A stretch of 64,000 nt of DNA, from contig JAYMGJ010000680.1 of the NCBI GenBank assembly GCA_037178675.1, positions 62,001 to 126,000 of the forward strand, read 5' to 3'. The notes beneath the pieces are model-generated. The model saw only the letters and a list, made by a program, of their open reading frames with translations, had not been told where the DNA came from and searched no databases. Source of the stretch: Scleroderma bovista (lineage: Eukaryota; Basidiomycota; Agaricomycetes; Boletales; Sclerodermataceae). Below, one piece after another: positions 23,412 to 36,214 of this stretch. The translations under genes were made by a program, and so were the position numbers. The number at the start of each line of letters is the position of its first letter. The first letter of the stretch is position 1.

Positions 23412-23778
23412 GGTGCAGCTTCGGGCCTTGGAAGAGTGGGTACAAGTGCGATGGTGGTACAGCTGGAAGGATTCACTCAGATCGGTGCGCTTAGTACCGA
23501 CCGGGGTGCGGTCGTAAATCACGTGCGAGTCCTTTAAGCTTCAAACTTCTTCATACTGGACAGTAATACAGAATATCTAGTGTAAATCACGGACTGAGTC
23601 CCCCCTGGTACTATAGATTTCATGGAAGATAAGGCTTTCCACAGGTCCAGACGGTGAGTAGGAACCGTGTTCGTATTGGCTAACTATGTATGTAGTACTA
23701 ATAGAGCCAGACCGGCCTACGTAATATTCCGAACTAATATCATCCCAAAGATCCTTTGTCCACATAACATCAAGACCT
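23412..23778. promoter_or_regulatory. PEX5 upstream region
   Basis: 367 bases between the PEX5 start and the stop of the next upstream minus-strand gene. It serves as PEX5 promoter and the helicase 3' flank. A 62-codon minus-strand open frame lies here without conserved features. Confidence 0.4.
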
Positions 23779-26700
23779 TCACCAAGGATTAGCCCAAAAA
23801 GCTGGCCTTGCCCCTGCTTGTCTAACTAGTCCTTCGTATTCCGCAGCCCGACTGTTGGACTGCAACAAGCTATGATGACTACCTCCAATAGGTGCACCAC
23901 ATTCCGGGCACCTCGAAACCTGCATAGCGCCACCACACTAAAGACAAAGTTAGTTAAGCATCGCTATCGAGCAAGGCCGGACGCACATCACCGATCACAA
24001 ATGTGTGTCCATTAGGGCAATTGTAGAAATGACCGGCGACAGCTAATTTCCCATGAGACGGCATCGTCAAAGGAGATGAAAAGAAAAGAAAACCTCACCA
24101 TAATCGAATGCTTTAACAATCTCCATGCGCTCCTGCAAAGAAAGCGGCTCGTAAAACGTGTCCAAGCGAATCGATGTCTCTATTTTCCCCCATTCATCAA
24201 CGATGTCCTGTGCAATGCTCGAAAAGTTCACTTCTAGCCAGTTGGCCTCCTCTGAACCACTCTTCTTTTGGGAGTGCTTCCGAAGAGTTTCTCTCATGCA
24301 TTGCGCGGATTTCTCGTGACACTGGCGAGCACGCGTCAACAATTCGTTCCTGTGGTTTTGGTCTCGGAGTAGACCAGCAGATTTAAACATGAAAAAGTCG
24401 AAACGGAACTCTTCTAGCTCCACGCGCATCTTGTATAAAATGGTTTTTGTGATTTGACGGCGAGCCTCCGAGTCGTTTGCGACCTTGAGAGCAAGTTCTA
24501 CGTCACGGTCACAAGTATCGAAGAGGAACTTGATGTATGTCGCCCATGATTTGGGCTGAAACTTCTTGGTATTGGAGTCCCGCTTAGCGATCTCCTCTAG
24601 CCATGTCCGGATGAGGTCAACAAGCGCCAGACGAATGTGCAAAGTCAGCCAGAATGCTTCCACAAGGAACCTCCTGTCTGCAAGTGGGCGCGGCTGCCCA
24701 ATCTTCATCTTGGCAACACTCATGGCATTTACTTGAGGATCCCTTGCAATAGTCCTAGGATTCTTTTTCATGGACTCCATTTCGCATTCGTGCAAAAGGG
24801 AGAGTGCAGCTTCCCACGCGTCAGCATGAGCTGAACGTGTTTCCGCAATCTCCACGGCTTGCTTGTATGCGTTCAGTAACTCTTTCATAGCCTTATTCCA
24901 GATGTCTAGGACGGACGGGTCGATGGTATGGAGCTTCTTCATCCAAGGTCGGATGGCATTTAGAGGAACAGGCACTTGTTTACTGACATTGAGGACGGCT
25001 TCCTTGGCCCGCTTCTGAGCATCGATCTGCTTCCTGCTCAGTGACTTCTCTTTAAAACTGAGACTGATTGCTGCCGCATCTCTGACCAGGGCATTCTTTT
25101 TGTCGGCTAAGGTAAATGCCTCGATCGAGTTCTGGGTGTCTCTGAGGCGCCGAGACATGTAGGCCGCGACGTTGCGTTCCAGAATGTCAAGATCTGCGCG
25201 CTTGTAAACCCGGCCGTAGCGAGGAGTTCTGACAACGGAACGACAGGTTGGACAGGTTGGGGGTCGCCTAAAGCCAATAGGAACGTTAAGCCCAATCCAT
25301 CGACCTTCAGAGTTTTGCGTGTAGAACTCGGTCATACCACACAGTCCATCTAGGGTTTCAACTGTGAAGGCATGACCGCAGGATGGGATTGTTATCAGCA
25401 GCTCGTCCAATGTCTCCATGTCTGGGTCAATATCCGATAATGGGCGCTGCAGGATGAGATCTACGACTTGTGCCTGCCTTTCGTCTGATGCACAAAACGG
25501 GCAGAGCTGAACACCACAAGGTTCACCGCACACTAAGAAGTCTTCTAGCATCTTCCCCGAAGAATTGATACAAAAGTACTTACCAGAGGGACACCTATGA
25601 CCACATGGTAGGATTGTTTGGCACCTCAAGTCACAGGGTGGTCGCGCACAAACCTGAAGTAGCGGATGTCATAGAGTCATTTGCACATGTTCCATACATT
25701 TAAATACTCACAGAACCGCATGGCACGGGACAGCTATAATGTGGACAAGTCCTGTAATTGCTAGGTGAGCCTAGTAAGCGTTATGGAATCGCAGGAGCCT
25801 ACCAAGTGCACTGCTCCTTGCAAGGCGCGCATGGATCTGAACAAGGGCGTTTGCATTTTGCATGAGGACATTCTTGCCGACAAGGTTCCAAGCAACGGCT
25901 AGTATGATTGTGACTTTCGGAGCACGCTTCTTGGCAAATATGTTCGCAATGAAGGCTCTTCTGGCATGGATGGCGAACGTGTTTATCTCTTGTCACGTCA
26001 TCCTGGTCGTTTTCGCGCTGGCATTCGTAACATGAGGCCTTGCACGTCTTACTGCAGCATGGCATCCACCCAGCACACGGCGCTTGGCATGAGTAGTCTT
26101 CAGGATCCATGGAACATTCCATAGGCGCGCTGTGTTCGCAATGCGGCAATTGTTTCACCACAATATGATCGCAGTATATGCTGTGCAGCATATCGAGCTG
26201 ATAACTACGATCCAATTCGTCAAACCTTAATATTACCAGGCTCCAGAATAAACAAATGTTGCGTACCAGCGAACGGAATCTTTGATATGTCCGCATGGCA
26301 AACGAACGTTAGGGACGGGAAATATACAATCCCCGCAAGGGGTGTTGCAGGCCTTTCTGCATGGGTGGTCCCTGTGACACAGTCGACGACACGGCCTTTC
26401 ACAGACTACGGATAGATGGTTTGGATCATCCGAGTGGCACTATAAGCTAGTTGTGGGCTATGGGCAACGAAAATACCTGCAGAACTCACCTTAAACGGGC
26501 AAAGGTGACCGCACTTCAAAGATGCATTGCACGGCTCTAGGCACCCACCTACAGAGTTGCCAACTCAGTGTCACGGAGAACATTTTGTGTCGGACTCACC
26601 ATCAGGCGCAACCTGAGGAAGTTGTCCAGGTCGTGATATACGATGCAACTTATCTGGGTGACGGAAACAAGCAACGGGTAACGCGGGTCCTACACTATTG

Positions 26701-29700
26701 TTTGCTTGCAGTTCCTCAAGGATGGATCGCCACATCTCGCTCCTGCAAGAAAGGTTTTCCGCGTTGCCGAAAATATAAAGCCCTTCACGAGCTCTGGATA
26801 GAGCCACTGGATGCAACTAAGTCTCATTCATCATGTAGCTCATCGGCTGACGTACCATTAGTTCGATTCTCAGACTGAACAGCAAGCAATGAGTACGGTT
26901 GAGACCATGTCGAAAGCACCACAGACCTTGAGGAATCCTATGTTTGGCCGCGAATATGAACCGAATCCTAGCTCCATGTCATCATCCAGACCACCAGAAT
27001 TTCTGACAAGAGATAGAATGACGATCTTCAAAAAGTTCAATACTTCCACATGCACATAGGATAGCACATTACCTTTCCCTCCTCCCCCTGGTAGTTGTCA
27101 ACCGTGCGCAATCTCACCTGCGGCAGGGTAAGAATGACGAGTATAGTGTATTGGACATGCATTACCCGCTTCGTGACTCTGATCTGCTCGATACCCGCTC
27201 CTTCCATATCATTCTCGACCTCGGCCTCTTGATCAGCAAGGGCTGCTTGATCATGTTCATCAATGACGGTGATGACCTCGCCTGCAAAGGCATCTCGTAG
27301 CCGGGCAAGTTGTCCGAGGTACGCGCATAAGACTACAATATCACCCTCCTCTGTATAACAACCTTGCCTAGAGGGGAAAATGATTACATTTATGATACTG
27401 CCAGTGCAGATCTGGAACCCCACCTGAGCAAGTACAAGACCAAGTCGTGGATCATTTCCACCTTCAATCATTACCCAGGTCAACTTCCGAGTAAGAAGTA
27501 TCGACAGTGAGCTTACCTCATATTTATTATACTTGCTTGCAGTGTCATCCACTCCGCCATTCTCTTTGTGGTTATGACTGACGAAGTACAAGTTCTTTTT
27601 CATACCACGGACATCAGGATAATCGAGTACTAGTTCGTGGTCCTGCAATCCAGGGTACAACGTATTTCTAGGGAACGCAGATTGAGCAAGCGGCGGTATG
27701 GACGAAGTGAAACCGAACTCACCGGATCAAGCTAGAAATGGAAGGTCTCATGCGTCGCTGCACATCGAGTCGCGACATTGGTAAACCAGAACTTGAAAGG
27801 CGTTCCATCAGAGACATATCAAATCTGAAGAGTTCCCTGCCGCGTCTACTGTCCATTGAGAGGGCTGAAAACTAGAGTTAGCAGTGGGGCTCAGGAGTTG
27901 GGTTAGCAAACACACAGAAGTTGTTCAACGTGGGTCGAAGTTGAAGAGGATCGCCAATCAAGATCAGATGCTCAACTGATGGCACAAGGCTGCCTAACAC
28001 GTGTGCTTCCAACACTTGACCAGCCTCCTCGACGAGGAGAACACGAGGACTTAAGGCCTAGATATTCAAGTTTAGTCTTGCGTACGATGTTGAATTGAAA
28101 GGCACACACTTGCAGTAATGTAGTGAGCTTGGCCGCACCTGGTGACAATAAGATGAAACGAAGCAACCACGAACACGGTATACACACTTACCAGTTGTGG
28201 TGCAGCCGATGATATCGACGTCTTCAAGCACTTCACGCCGAGCCTGGAATAGTCAGACCACAAAGGAGTCAAAAGAAGATAACGCACTGTTTCTTTGCAT
28301 TCATTGTATTCACGTCTCTTCTCCGCATGTCTGGCTCGCAACTGCTCAAATTCCTCGAGCTGATTTCGATTCATTTCTATGCGTGCTTGGCTAATCCAGA
28401 ATTTGTGGAGACGTTCACGTTCGGCGGTACTCATCTGCCAGACATTTCCCTCCTGAAAGAGATCGTCCAATTCGCGGTCACTGGATGGGATAATTGGAAT
28501 GCTCTCTTCGCCTAGAGCACGGAAAAAACCTGATGGATCCCGTACATAGCTTTCCCTAGAGAGAGTCACCTCCGGAGATGTATCCTGTACAAGGGGCTTA
28601 GAAACCAGTTGGGTAGATTCCTGTGGCGCTTCTTCGTCTTCGTCCTTCTCATTATCTGATATCATCATCCATATTTCTTCTATCTCGAGGTCCTCAAACG
28701 GAGCGAAGCTGTCATCATCGTTACTGTCGCTGTTGGTATCTGAAATATCGGAATCGGCAGCATTTGAACTGAGCAATTGGAAGGGATTAGTAGTTGACGA
28801 GCTTGAGACTGCTGCAACATGGGTAGGAGTAGGGGTTTCGACTGTAGATAGGAATAGGAGGTCGCCCGACTTCTTCCAGTACGCATACATGGACGTGTCC
28901 TGGTTCATGATGTGACCCCTGGGACCTTGGACCTGCCATGGACCATCAGAGGAATCATCGGAGAGCTCCTTCGAAGCAGTAATCCAATCCGGCGGTATGG
29001 AAAGGGATTCGCAATGCTCCGGATGATATAACATGATATACTTTATGACTTCGGAGGAGTCTGACTCCAAGTCAGCCTTTAAGATACGCTCCATCAATTT
29101 GTTGATCCGATCCTCCATATTCTTTAGCTCGCGGTGGCACTCATACACCGTTCTGTCAAGGCGGCTGTGCTCAGTGACCCTCTCTCGAGTTTCGATAGAA
29201 TATTGCGATATCCTTTCGTCAGACGAGCGAGAGCCAAGGCGCACGATGTTGGAGGTAATTCCTGCGTCGAGGACGGAAGAAAGCATGTGGTCCAGAGCGT
29301 GATTCGTGTACGCAATCATCAGTATTGGTTTGATGCGATTTGCAACAAGGACCCTCAGAAGTTCGACGCCCGTATAACTCTGACAGCAAAATCAGACAGT
29401 GTAAGTCGCATTTGTACCAACCCACCTTTCCGGTACCCGGGGGGCTGCACCCGAAGCATTAGTATGCTATGGTGAGTATTGCTGGTGCGACTTACCCCTG
29501 GATGAGAGCTATCTCCCTAGTAAGGACATCAATGATTGAATCCGCCTGACTCGGATCCAACCGACTACCATTTTGAAGCGCGATCCTAGCTTGCCTGACA
29601 GAGCGCACATCAGAGACGTCAACTCTCAAATTATCAACCCCAGCATCATCTGGAAATAATGACGCAAGTTGGAACGTAAAGCCCGGAATTTGTGCATATT

Positions 29701-32140
29701 TAGGGGGATTAATTGTGCACTCTTTGAGGAAGTTCGGGGGCCTGAAGACCAAGTACTTGGAAAAGGGAACAGTTTCTGGCTCCGCCTTGAGAGCTTCTAA
29801 GAAAGGACGAATAGCCTCAAACATGACCGGCGACTCTACGAGCATCTTGACATCCTTAGACGATCTCCGGTTCTCAAGAGCCTGTAGGATTCGGAGTTCG
29901 ATTTGACTGTCGAAGAAGACAATGCGTATCTTGACACGCTCACTGTCAGAGCGAACACCGTCAGTTAGCTCCTTCAAAGAACTCGCCACTACACCGAGGT
30001 GAACGGCTATCCCCATGGTGGTCTCCCAGACGAGAGCAATAAGTCCTCCTTGCGGAAGTCTTTTCCCGCTCATCCCCTGCCAAAATGCCACCCGTGTTTC
30101 AGCCTGTCGGGAACTTGCACGACCCGGTGGTGCTCGCAAACTAAGGCTTACGGAAAGACCACGATGGTCTGGCACGATTGAAGTGAAGTTGACGTCAGAA
30201 TAAACGTTGAACATGATCGAGTTATGGTTGTCGATGTGACCTGTGTACTTTCCACCGTTCTTCTCAAGGACAGCATGTAGCTGAGTTTTGGCACGATTTG
30301 CGGCCTTTAAATCATCATGGACGAGTTGAACAGCCCTTCGTAATGGAGCGCTGCCAATACTCGGTCAATACTGAGTAAAGCACGATTGAGTGGAGACCTA
30401 CGTGAGTTCCTCCCTTAAAAGACGGAATTGGACATCCAAAAGTCGTTGCATAGATTCAGCTGGATCAGGATGTGGAGCTTCGTACAGGGTGGCTGGGAGA
30501 AACGGCTCAACCCGACACATAAGCTCTTGGTGAGTAGGAGCCACACGTATGTCATAGCAGTCTATATAGTCATTGTCGTGCCGGGGACCACCTGGACGCA
30601 ATTCCCCAGGGGGGTCATAGCTGCTTTGCAATGCTGCGATGAGCCCCTCGTTCGCTCGGACAGCGGTAGTGTTCGGAGACTTGACTCTGTTGGACTCCAT
30701 CTGTTTACCGACTTCTCGATCCACAATTGCTTTCAGACGGTCTACCCTTTCTTTGAGCGAATTTATCAACAGATCCCGAACCTTCGGTTCTACGTCTTCG
30801 AAAGGATCTTCGAAAGAGCGGGGAGACGAGGAAATACCCTTGCTCCACTGGTCAATCCATGAGTGGAGGTTTTTCACCAAGGGTGCCAAGCGAGGATACA
30901 ATGCAACAGCATTTTTGAAACGCACTAGACATCTAATGGTGTGGTCATGAGTCATATTCTCGCATGGAAATGGTAACCGAAATTTTACTCATAGAGTACG
31001 CCAGCTATAGATGCTAAGGCTCTTGGTCCGATCTTATTACCGAGTCCAAGACCCCCGAGAGGATCTAAAAAGGAACCAGAAGTCATGATAGCCGTCATAC
31101 AGCTCTCTATTGCATCGGCAAGATTTGGTAGGTTTTGAAGAATTGCAGTGAGCAGCGCACTGTGGTGTGCTTAAAAATAGTGCAAAGCCATATAGAGGAA
31201 ACATACTTGACTCGAGAAACAAGAGTACTCTTCACAACGAAATCAGATGATAGATACTATTCGACAATACGATAAAACTTCGGAAGAAGACCACGAGACA
31301 ACGCTTACCCCGAGGAGAGGGAGCACACCTTTCTGGAACGATAATATTTCACGACTTGAACCAGCGCAAGCAGACACCTGGGGCCAACGGATAATGTCCA
31401 CTATCCGTAAGAGACCATTTTGCTAGAGGAAAGATGAGTCGCAACGTGATATATATTACGTAAGAGCACAGACTGTGGAAATAGTATTCAGCAGAAGCTA
31501 TAACAGGAAACGTGAGTATGATGTCACCGGAAGAAGCTTTTCAATAACCTACTTGACCATCTTCCTGAGTCTACCGCAGTCGATGAGAACAACGTGTAAT
31601 TATGTACAAGAGACGACTACTTACCCATTGGCCGTTGGATGAGTTAGCACTAGTGAGCGGCACCAGAAAGCTATAAACGTGGTAGGTAATTTGAAAACTG
31701 TAATTGTCGGCAAGAAACCTCTTGAGAGTATTGTGAGCTTCTACCGGTGACAATGAAGTGGATGGGCCCAGAGTGAGGAAGCCGTCTGTGCCACCAGCAT
31801 TCAGTCTGGAAAGACCTTGTTCTGTGAGGAACGGCGCCAGACGCTCTCTGAGCGGCGTGGGGGGAGCCACTGGGCGAACGGACTGGATAAGTTGCTTGGG
31901 TGCTCCAGGACCTTGTTCGTGTCGATAGCGACAGTTGAACTCTCTGCCACAACGCCCCCGTTCCCAGTAGAAGCGACAGACACCCCTCGGAGGGGGAGGA
32001 ATATTGCCAGTACTGGCCTCAGAGGTGGCAGGAGAAGATGGCCGAGTGGCATGGGTGTCGTGACGGAAGTTGCACTGATCGCCACGACGACAACCACCCG
32101 GTGAGCTGAAGAAACGACATGGTGGACGCTGCAGAGACAT
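23779..32140 (-). CDS. ZNFX1-type NFX1 zinc-finger helicase
   Basis: 29 exons: 32140-31625, 31570-31553, 31497-31474, 31422-31309, 31256-31207, 31159-30989, 30932-30402, 30350-29496, 29444-29426, 29379-28288, 28243-28192, 28138-28110, 28057-27916, 27864-27723, 27667-27517, 27461-27424, 27367-27166, 27117-27073, 27025-26927, 26874-26856, 26806-26600, 26548-26490, 26439-26267, 26225-25803, 25751-25712, 25653-25584, 25532-24099, 24042-23987, 23937-23779; 2309 residues. N-terminus: two C-x8-C-x5-C-x3-H fingers (residues about 7-70). SF1 helicase core: QGPPGTGK on a 19-base exon (about 760), AYTNHALDH, LLVEEAGQ (about 1165), DPLQLRPT, VDNYQGEE and ALSRAREGLYIFGN. Then NFX1-type Cys/His fingers (about 1480-1800), a helical region, and a C-terminal RZ finger (GHFYNCPNGHTFVIGDCGG...CPECGAPIGG). 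Relatives bind RNA in RNAi-linked granules or silencing. The intron 25533-25583 is in frame and open. Confidence 0.92.
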
Positions 32141-32220
32141 TTTGTTGGCCAGTCTTTGTCCGAGACACTTTAAATAGTACGCTTATCAAATTATTGGACG
32201 CGGTCTTCTCTGTATTCGCC
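32141..32220. promoter_or_regulatory. 80-base bidirectional promoter
   Basis: Only 80 bases separate the start codons of the ZNFX1-like helicase (minus, 32140) and of ETF-alpha (plus, 32221). Both transcripts must start inside this stretch or inside each other's 5' region. Confidence 0.7.
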
Positions 32221-33362
32221 ATGCTGCGTACAACCCTTGTCCGAACATTTCGCAGAGGCTACGCAACAGCTGCTTCACCCCATGCCCTGGTCTTTTTAGA
32301 ACACCAGGGGGGGAAACTCGACTCTGCCTCGCTCTCTGCGCTCACGGCTGCGTCACAACTCGGCGGCAAGGTCACTGGGCTCATTGTTGGCACGGCTGAA
32401 GAGCTACCACCTGTTTTGGAGCAGGCCAAGAAGTATGCACTATCTTTCATTTCTCTCTGCCCAGCTCTCACGCACCTCCCTAGGGCCAGGGGTCTGGATA
32501 CTTTGTTACATGCTGCGTCGCCACAGTACTCCACGCCCTTGCCCGAAACTATCACCCCGCTGTTCGAGAAGTTACTCTCAGAACAATCCCCTTTCACACA
32601 CGTTGTTTCTGCCCACTCTTCATCTGCCAAATCCATCCTACCCCGTGTAGCTGCTAAACTTGATCTACCGGCTGTCTCCGACATCATTTCGGTGCAGCAC
32701 GATCAGCCATCCAATAGCACCACGTTCACCCGCCCAATCTATGCTGGAAACGCAGTCTCGACCGTTCGAGCTTCTCAATCCATCTCTATCAAATTCTTCA
32801 CGGTCCGATCAACAGCTTTTTCTGCAGCTGCACCAGCGGATACAGAAGCTAAAATAGAAAGCATCGACGCCGTCCCCGTCCCTGATCCATCAACAGAACA
32901 TATCAGTACCTCGCTAACTAAATCGGATAGGCCTGATCTGGGTGTGGCTTCTCGCGTGGTTTCCGGTGGACGTGCCCTCAAGAACGCGGAGACGTTCAAA
33001 GCCACCTTGGATCCACTGGCGGATGTGTTGGGGGCCGCCGTTGGCGCTTCAAGGGCAGCCGTAGATGCTGGATACGCCGACAACTCCCTCCAAGTTGGAC
33101 AAACTGGAAAAGTTGTTGCTCCAGAATTGTACATGGCCATCGGCATATCCGGTGCCATTCAACACCTTGCAGGCATGAAGGACTCGAAGCTTATCGTGGC
33201 AATTAACAAGGTAACGTAGTTCTTTCAGCTCTTCACACTACATTCTAGACCCGTGCGCAGGACCCAGATGCACCCATCTTCCAGGTTGCAGATGTCGGCC
33301 TTGTCGCAGACCTGTTTCAGGCTGTGCCTGAGATGGTGGAGAAGCTGAAACCGCAAATGTGA
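32221..33362 (+). CDS. ETFA: Electron transfer flavoprotein alpha subunit
   Basis: Exons 32221-32432, 32484-33210, 33261-33362; 346 residues. The mitochondrial matrix ETF passes electrons from acyl-CoA and other dehydrogenases to ETF-ubiquinone oxidoreductase. The start [19 protein letters not shown] is a basic, Arg-rich presequence. The FAD domain is clear: [56 protein letters not shown], then [19 protein letters not shown]. The first intron (51 bases) is in frame and open; splicing gives [16 protein letters not shown]. The open frame continues upstream of 32221 to 32119 but the first part overlaps the helicase start and lacks family similarity. Confidence 0.95.
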
Positions 33363-33363
33363 T

Positions 33364-33612
33364 TTTAACATTAACCAAGAGGTACACTAGATCTACTAGT
33401 TACTCCATCCTCGACTCGATAACACCGGAATCCATGATCCATGCTTCGACCTTAGGTTTCCCAGACTGTGAATCCTGTGCTTCGATCGCTTTCACGACGT
33501 CCATGCCTTCGACGACCTCGCCGAAGACGACAGGACGATTTTCCAGCCAGGAGGTAATGATGAAGAACTGCCGCATACAGTGACGTAGGAAGTGCATGTC
33601 ACTTGAATTGAT
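33364..33612 (-). pseudogene. Cyclophilin 3' fragment (partial duplicate of 36167-36425)
   Basis: The minus strand reads [31 protein letters not shown] and [10 protein letters not shown], the last exon of the cyclophilin at 36215-37086 with its 3' flank and part of the last intron. Versus the intact gene it has lost four codons (TAVT), carries substitutions in conserved sites, and its stop has moved. Similarity stops near 33612, so upstream exons are absent. It lies 2 bases beyond the ETF-alpha stop codon. Confidence 0.9.
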
Positions 33613-34220
33613 CTCGCCCTTTCACTTGTGCTTCCAGTACCAGTGAGTTCTGCGTTACCATCGCTTTAGATTCTTGCTCCACATGCTCGCGGTGGTGACA
33701 ATGCTGGAATGTCTGGTGAAAAAGCGCCGTTTTGCTTTAGTTTGGTTTGTCTCAGGCCACAACTCCAATCAAAGCGTGCTTGAATAATAATCACCCTGTG
33801 AATTTTTGTAACCCAGGAACTCCATCTTTGCCAGAGGAACGCGGAGTTGATATCCCCGATCCCGACGAAGAAATCCTCGTTGCACTGGTGAGGCTTGAAG
33901 GTTTGACGTCAAGAGAGTTGACCTTGACAGGGTATGGCAAATGTTGGGATAAATGAACCTCTGTGGGACTGGACATGCCTGCCAGCGTCAGCGACGTTCG
34001 GTATGTGGAGTGACAATCACTACAGACACGAGTTTCCCTCTGGTGCTGGATATGGTGCGGGAAAATGACTGAACTGTACCACTGAGTACCCCATAACAAG
34101 TGAACACTGGCGCTACACGCACACTTGAGCAAATGTCCTTCAACCAACATGACCAAGGAGAAACGTCAGAAGCGATTTACGGACTGACTGAATCCAAGTT
34201 TAAAACACGCATTGTCATAT
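33613..34220. other. Intergenic stretch
   Basis: 608 bases between the cyclophilin fragment and the acyltransferase stop. No supported gene; open frames on both strands are short and lack ATG or conserved features. Confidence 0.4.
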
Positions 34221-36078
34221 TCAACCAGTAGATAACATACTACGCTGCTGGCTGCACCGTGTCATCACTGTTCTGCCGAAGCCTTCAGCAAGGATGTCTA
34301 GTATTCGTGGCTTTAATTCTGGTGGGACACCGAAAGAAATGTCAATGGAACCATGGCGAGTGTACCAATTACCATCGACTCCCTTCACCGGGTTGGATTT
34401 AAAAGCCCGAAGGTAACCTTTCCAAAATCCTGCAGTATAAAATCTTGAGCCATCCGGGAAGCCGAAGTGGGCGCTACACCAATCAATCCTAGACAAAGTC
34501 GACATGTGTTACTCTTCGATGGCAAATGGTACACTCACGAAGAGTTCGAGTTTACAGCTAGCTCGTCCTCAAAGGGTGCCCAGAGCGTCGACTTCCCTGA
34601 ATTGGTGATGGTCAGTAAGCAGTTGCTCATAGTGCTCAACCAGTTCTTCATATCTTGGGGATCTCGGCTGCGGAGAATGGAGGCACGGATTGCGGTCGCA
34701 ATCCCGACCATATCTAAGGGCAATTGCTCTGCTGTAGTCTGATATGATAGATGTCAAGCAGCTCGTCTCACCACAGGAACACAAGTACAGACCCATCGTA
34801 CTGCATTTCCCGCCACACTCTCTTCTATGAATGGCGCTATCACTTTTCGATACTGGTATGGAGGTTGAGTAGCATCACTCAGACTGTACTGTGTCTCCAC
34901 TTACACTGACTACGTTGGTGATTTGTGGTATGGGTTTTTCCTGAGTACGATTTAAGACGGTGACGAGATAAGCCGTGAGGCAGTCTTGGATGGTGAGTGT
35001 CTGTTGTTCGCTTGAGCTGATTATCGCATGTAATCTGCGCAGCTCCTCGCCAGTGAACCGCCATTGCACGATCTCAACAGCCTTAGTGGCTTCTGCATAT
35101 TTGGGGCCGAGTTCAGCGATGGGACAGACATTTAGTTGACGGGTCAGGGAGCGGTATTCTGCGGCGATGGCCTCCGAAGGTGGTGGAAAGACATGTTTTT
35201 GGAATGTGGGTGTGGCAAACTCTGGTGCTTTGTTCTGGTAGAATTGTGACAGAGTATGGGTGAAACGGAAAAGGAAAGTGCCATCACCTTCCAGTAACAA
35301 GTCAGTCTCTTTCATTCGACCAGATTCGACATAGACATACTTACCGAGAGCGTGATTCCAGGTTATACCGATGCATGTTTCTTCCATAAAGAAAGTGAGT
35401 TTAAAACGCACCAATGGCGCTGTCCCATTTATGAGGTCAGCGTCGACCGGCTGATCGTACACAAGTGATGCTAAGGATTTTTGTACGACCCAGTCGCCTC
35501 GCAAAACTGAGCTCGAAGTTGTCTCTCTGGCATAACCGACATCCACGGGAACACAACTGTTTGTAAGTTCTATCTAAGAATGCGATGAACTGACTAATGA
35601 AGTAGGCTGTTAGAGGGAGCTACTCACAGACCAACGCCCATCCTGACAGCGTATCTGGCCAGCTGCATGGGGGCACATCTGAAGGGTATCGGAAAGGGCA
35701 TTCTTAAACTTTTCTAGATCAATCGTTCCAGGGAGAACATGGACGTTAGGGACCTTCCGATGGGAAATACATGTAAGAGCTATGTCACAAACGGCCGTAT
35801 GGACTTACATCGTGCACAATGAACAGATCGTAGCCGGGAAGATCAACTGCGGCCTGATGATTGAGTACAGTGGGCAACGTCGGGGAGACGAGATGCATTG
35901 TAAATATCAGGGGCCAATGCAGAGCGGCTGTAACGGCTCGAAGTAGTGGGGCTTGATTGGAACTCGCAGGACTTTTATTCGAGAACTCTACAACTGAAGC
36001 GCGTGTATTTCTGACTCGAAAGGTATATTCATAGTCAACCGGGTTGTAGATGAGTCGTATTGAAGGCGTTACAGTCAT
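34221..36078 (-). CDS. BAHD/HxxxD-type acyltransferase
   Basis: Exons 36078-35809, 35753-35628, 35573-35345, 35287-34905, 34852-34793, 34738-34539, 34488-34221; 511 residues. The catalytic H-x-x-x-D is built across an intron: WNHALG then D, around residue 210. The N-terminal half shows VPNVHVLPGTIDLEKFKNAL and LVRFKLTFFMEETCIGITW, and the C-terminal half the second domain (DCLTAYLVTVLNRT, AGNAVRW, RDPQDMKNWL, RFYTAGFWKGYLRAF). The DFGWG motif of plant BAHD enzymes is replaced by HFGFP. Such fungal enzymes transfer acyl groups to secondary metabolites or polyamines; the substrate is not predictable. An alternative 33-base version of the fifth intron exists (donor 34771), but 54 bases fits the other introns. 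Confidence 0.85.
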
Positions 36079-36214
36079 GATGAGATGACTGGGAGATAGG
36101 CTCGAGCTCCATGATGGCCGTCGAAATGTCGCCTAACGTTAGTAACTGGCTCGTTTGGCAACACAACACAAAATTAACCAAGAGGTACACTAGATCTACT
36201 AGTTACTCCATCCT

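Noticed and set aside
23577..23765. Minus-strand 62-codon open frame upstream of PEX5
   Set aside because: No homologue pattern, no Kozak-like start, lies in a promoter.
34739..34771. 33-base intron in the BAHD gene
   Set aside because: Donor 34792 gives a 54-base intron and keeps AGNAVRW followed by the next conserved part.
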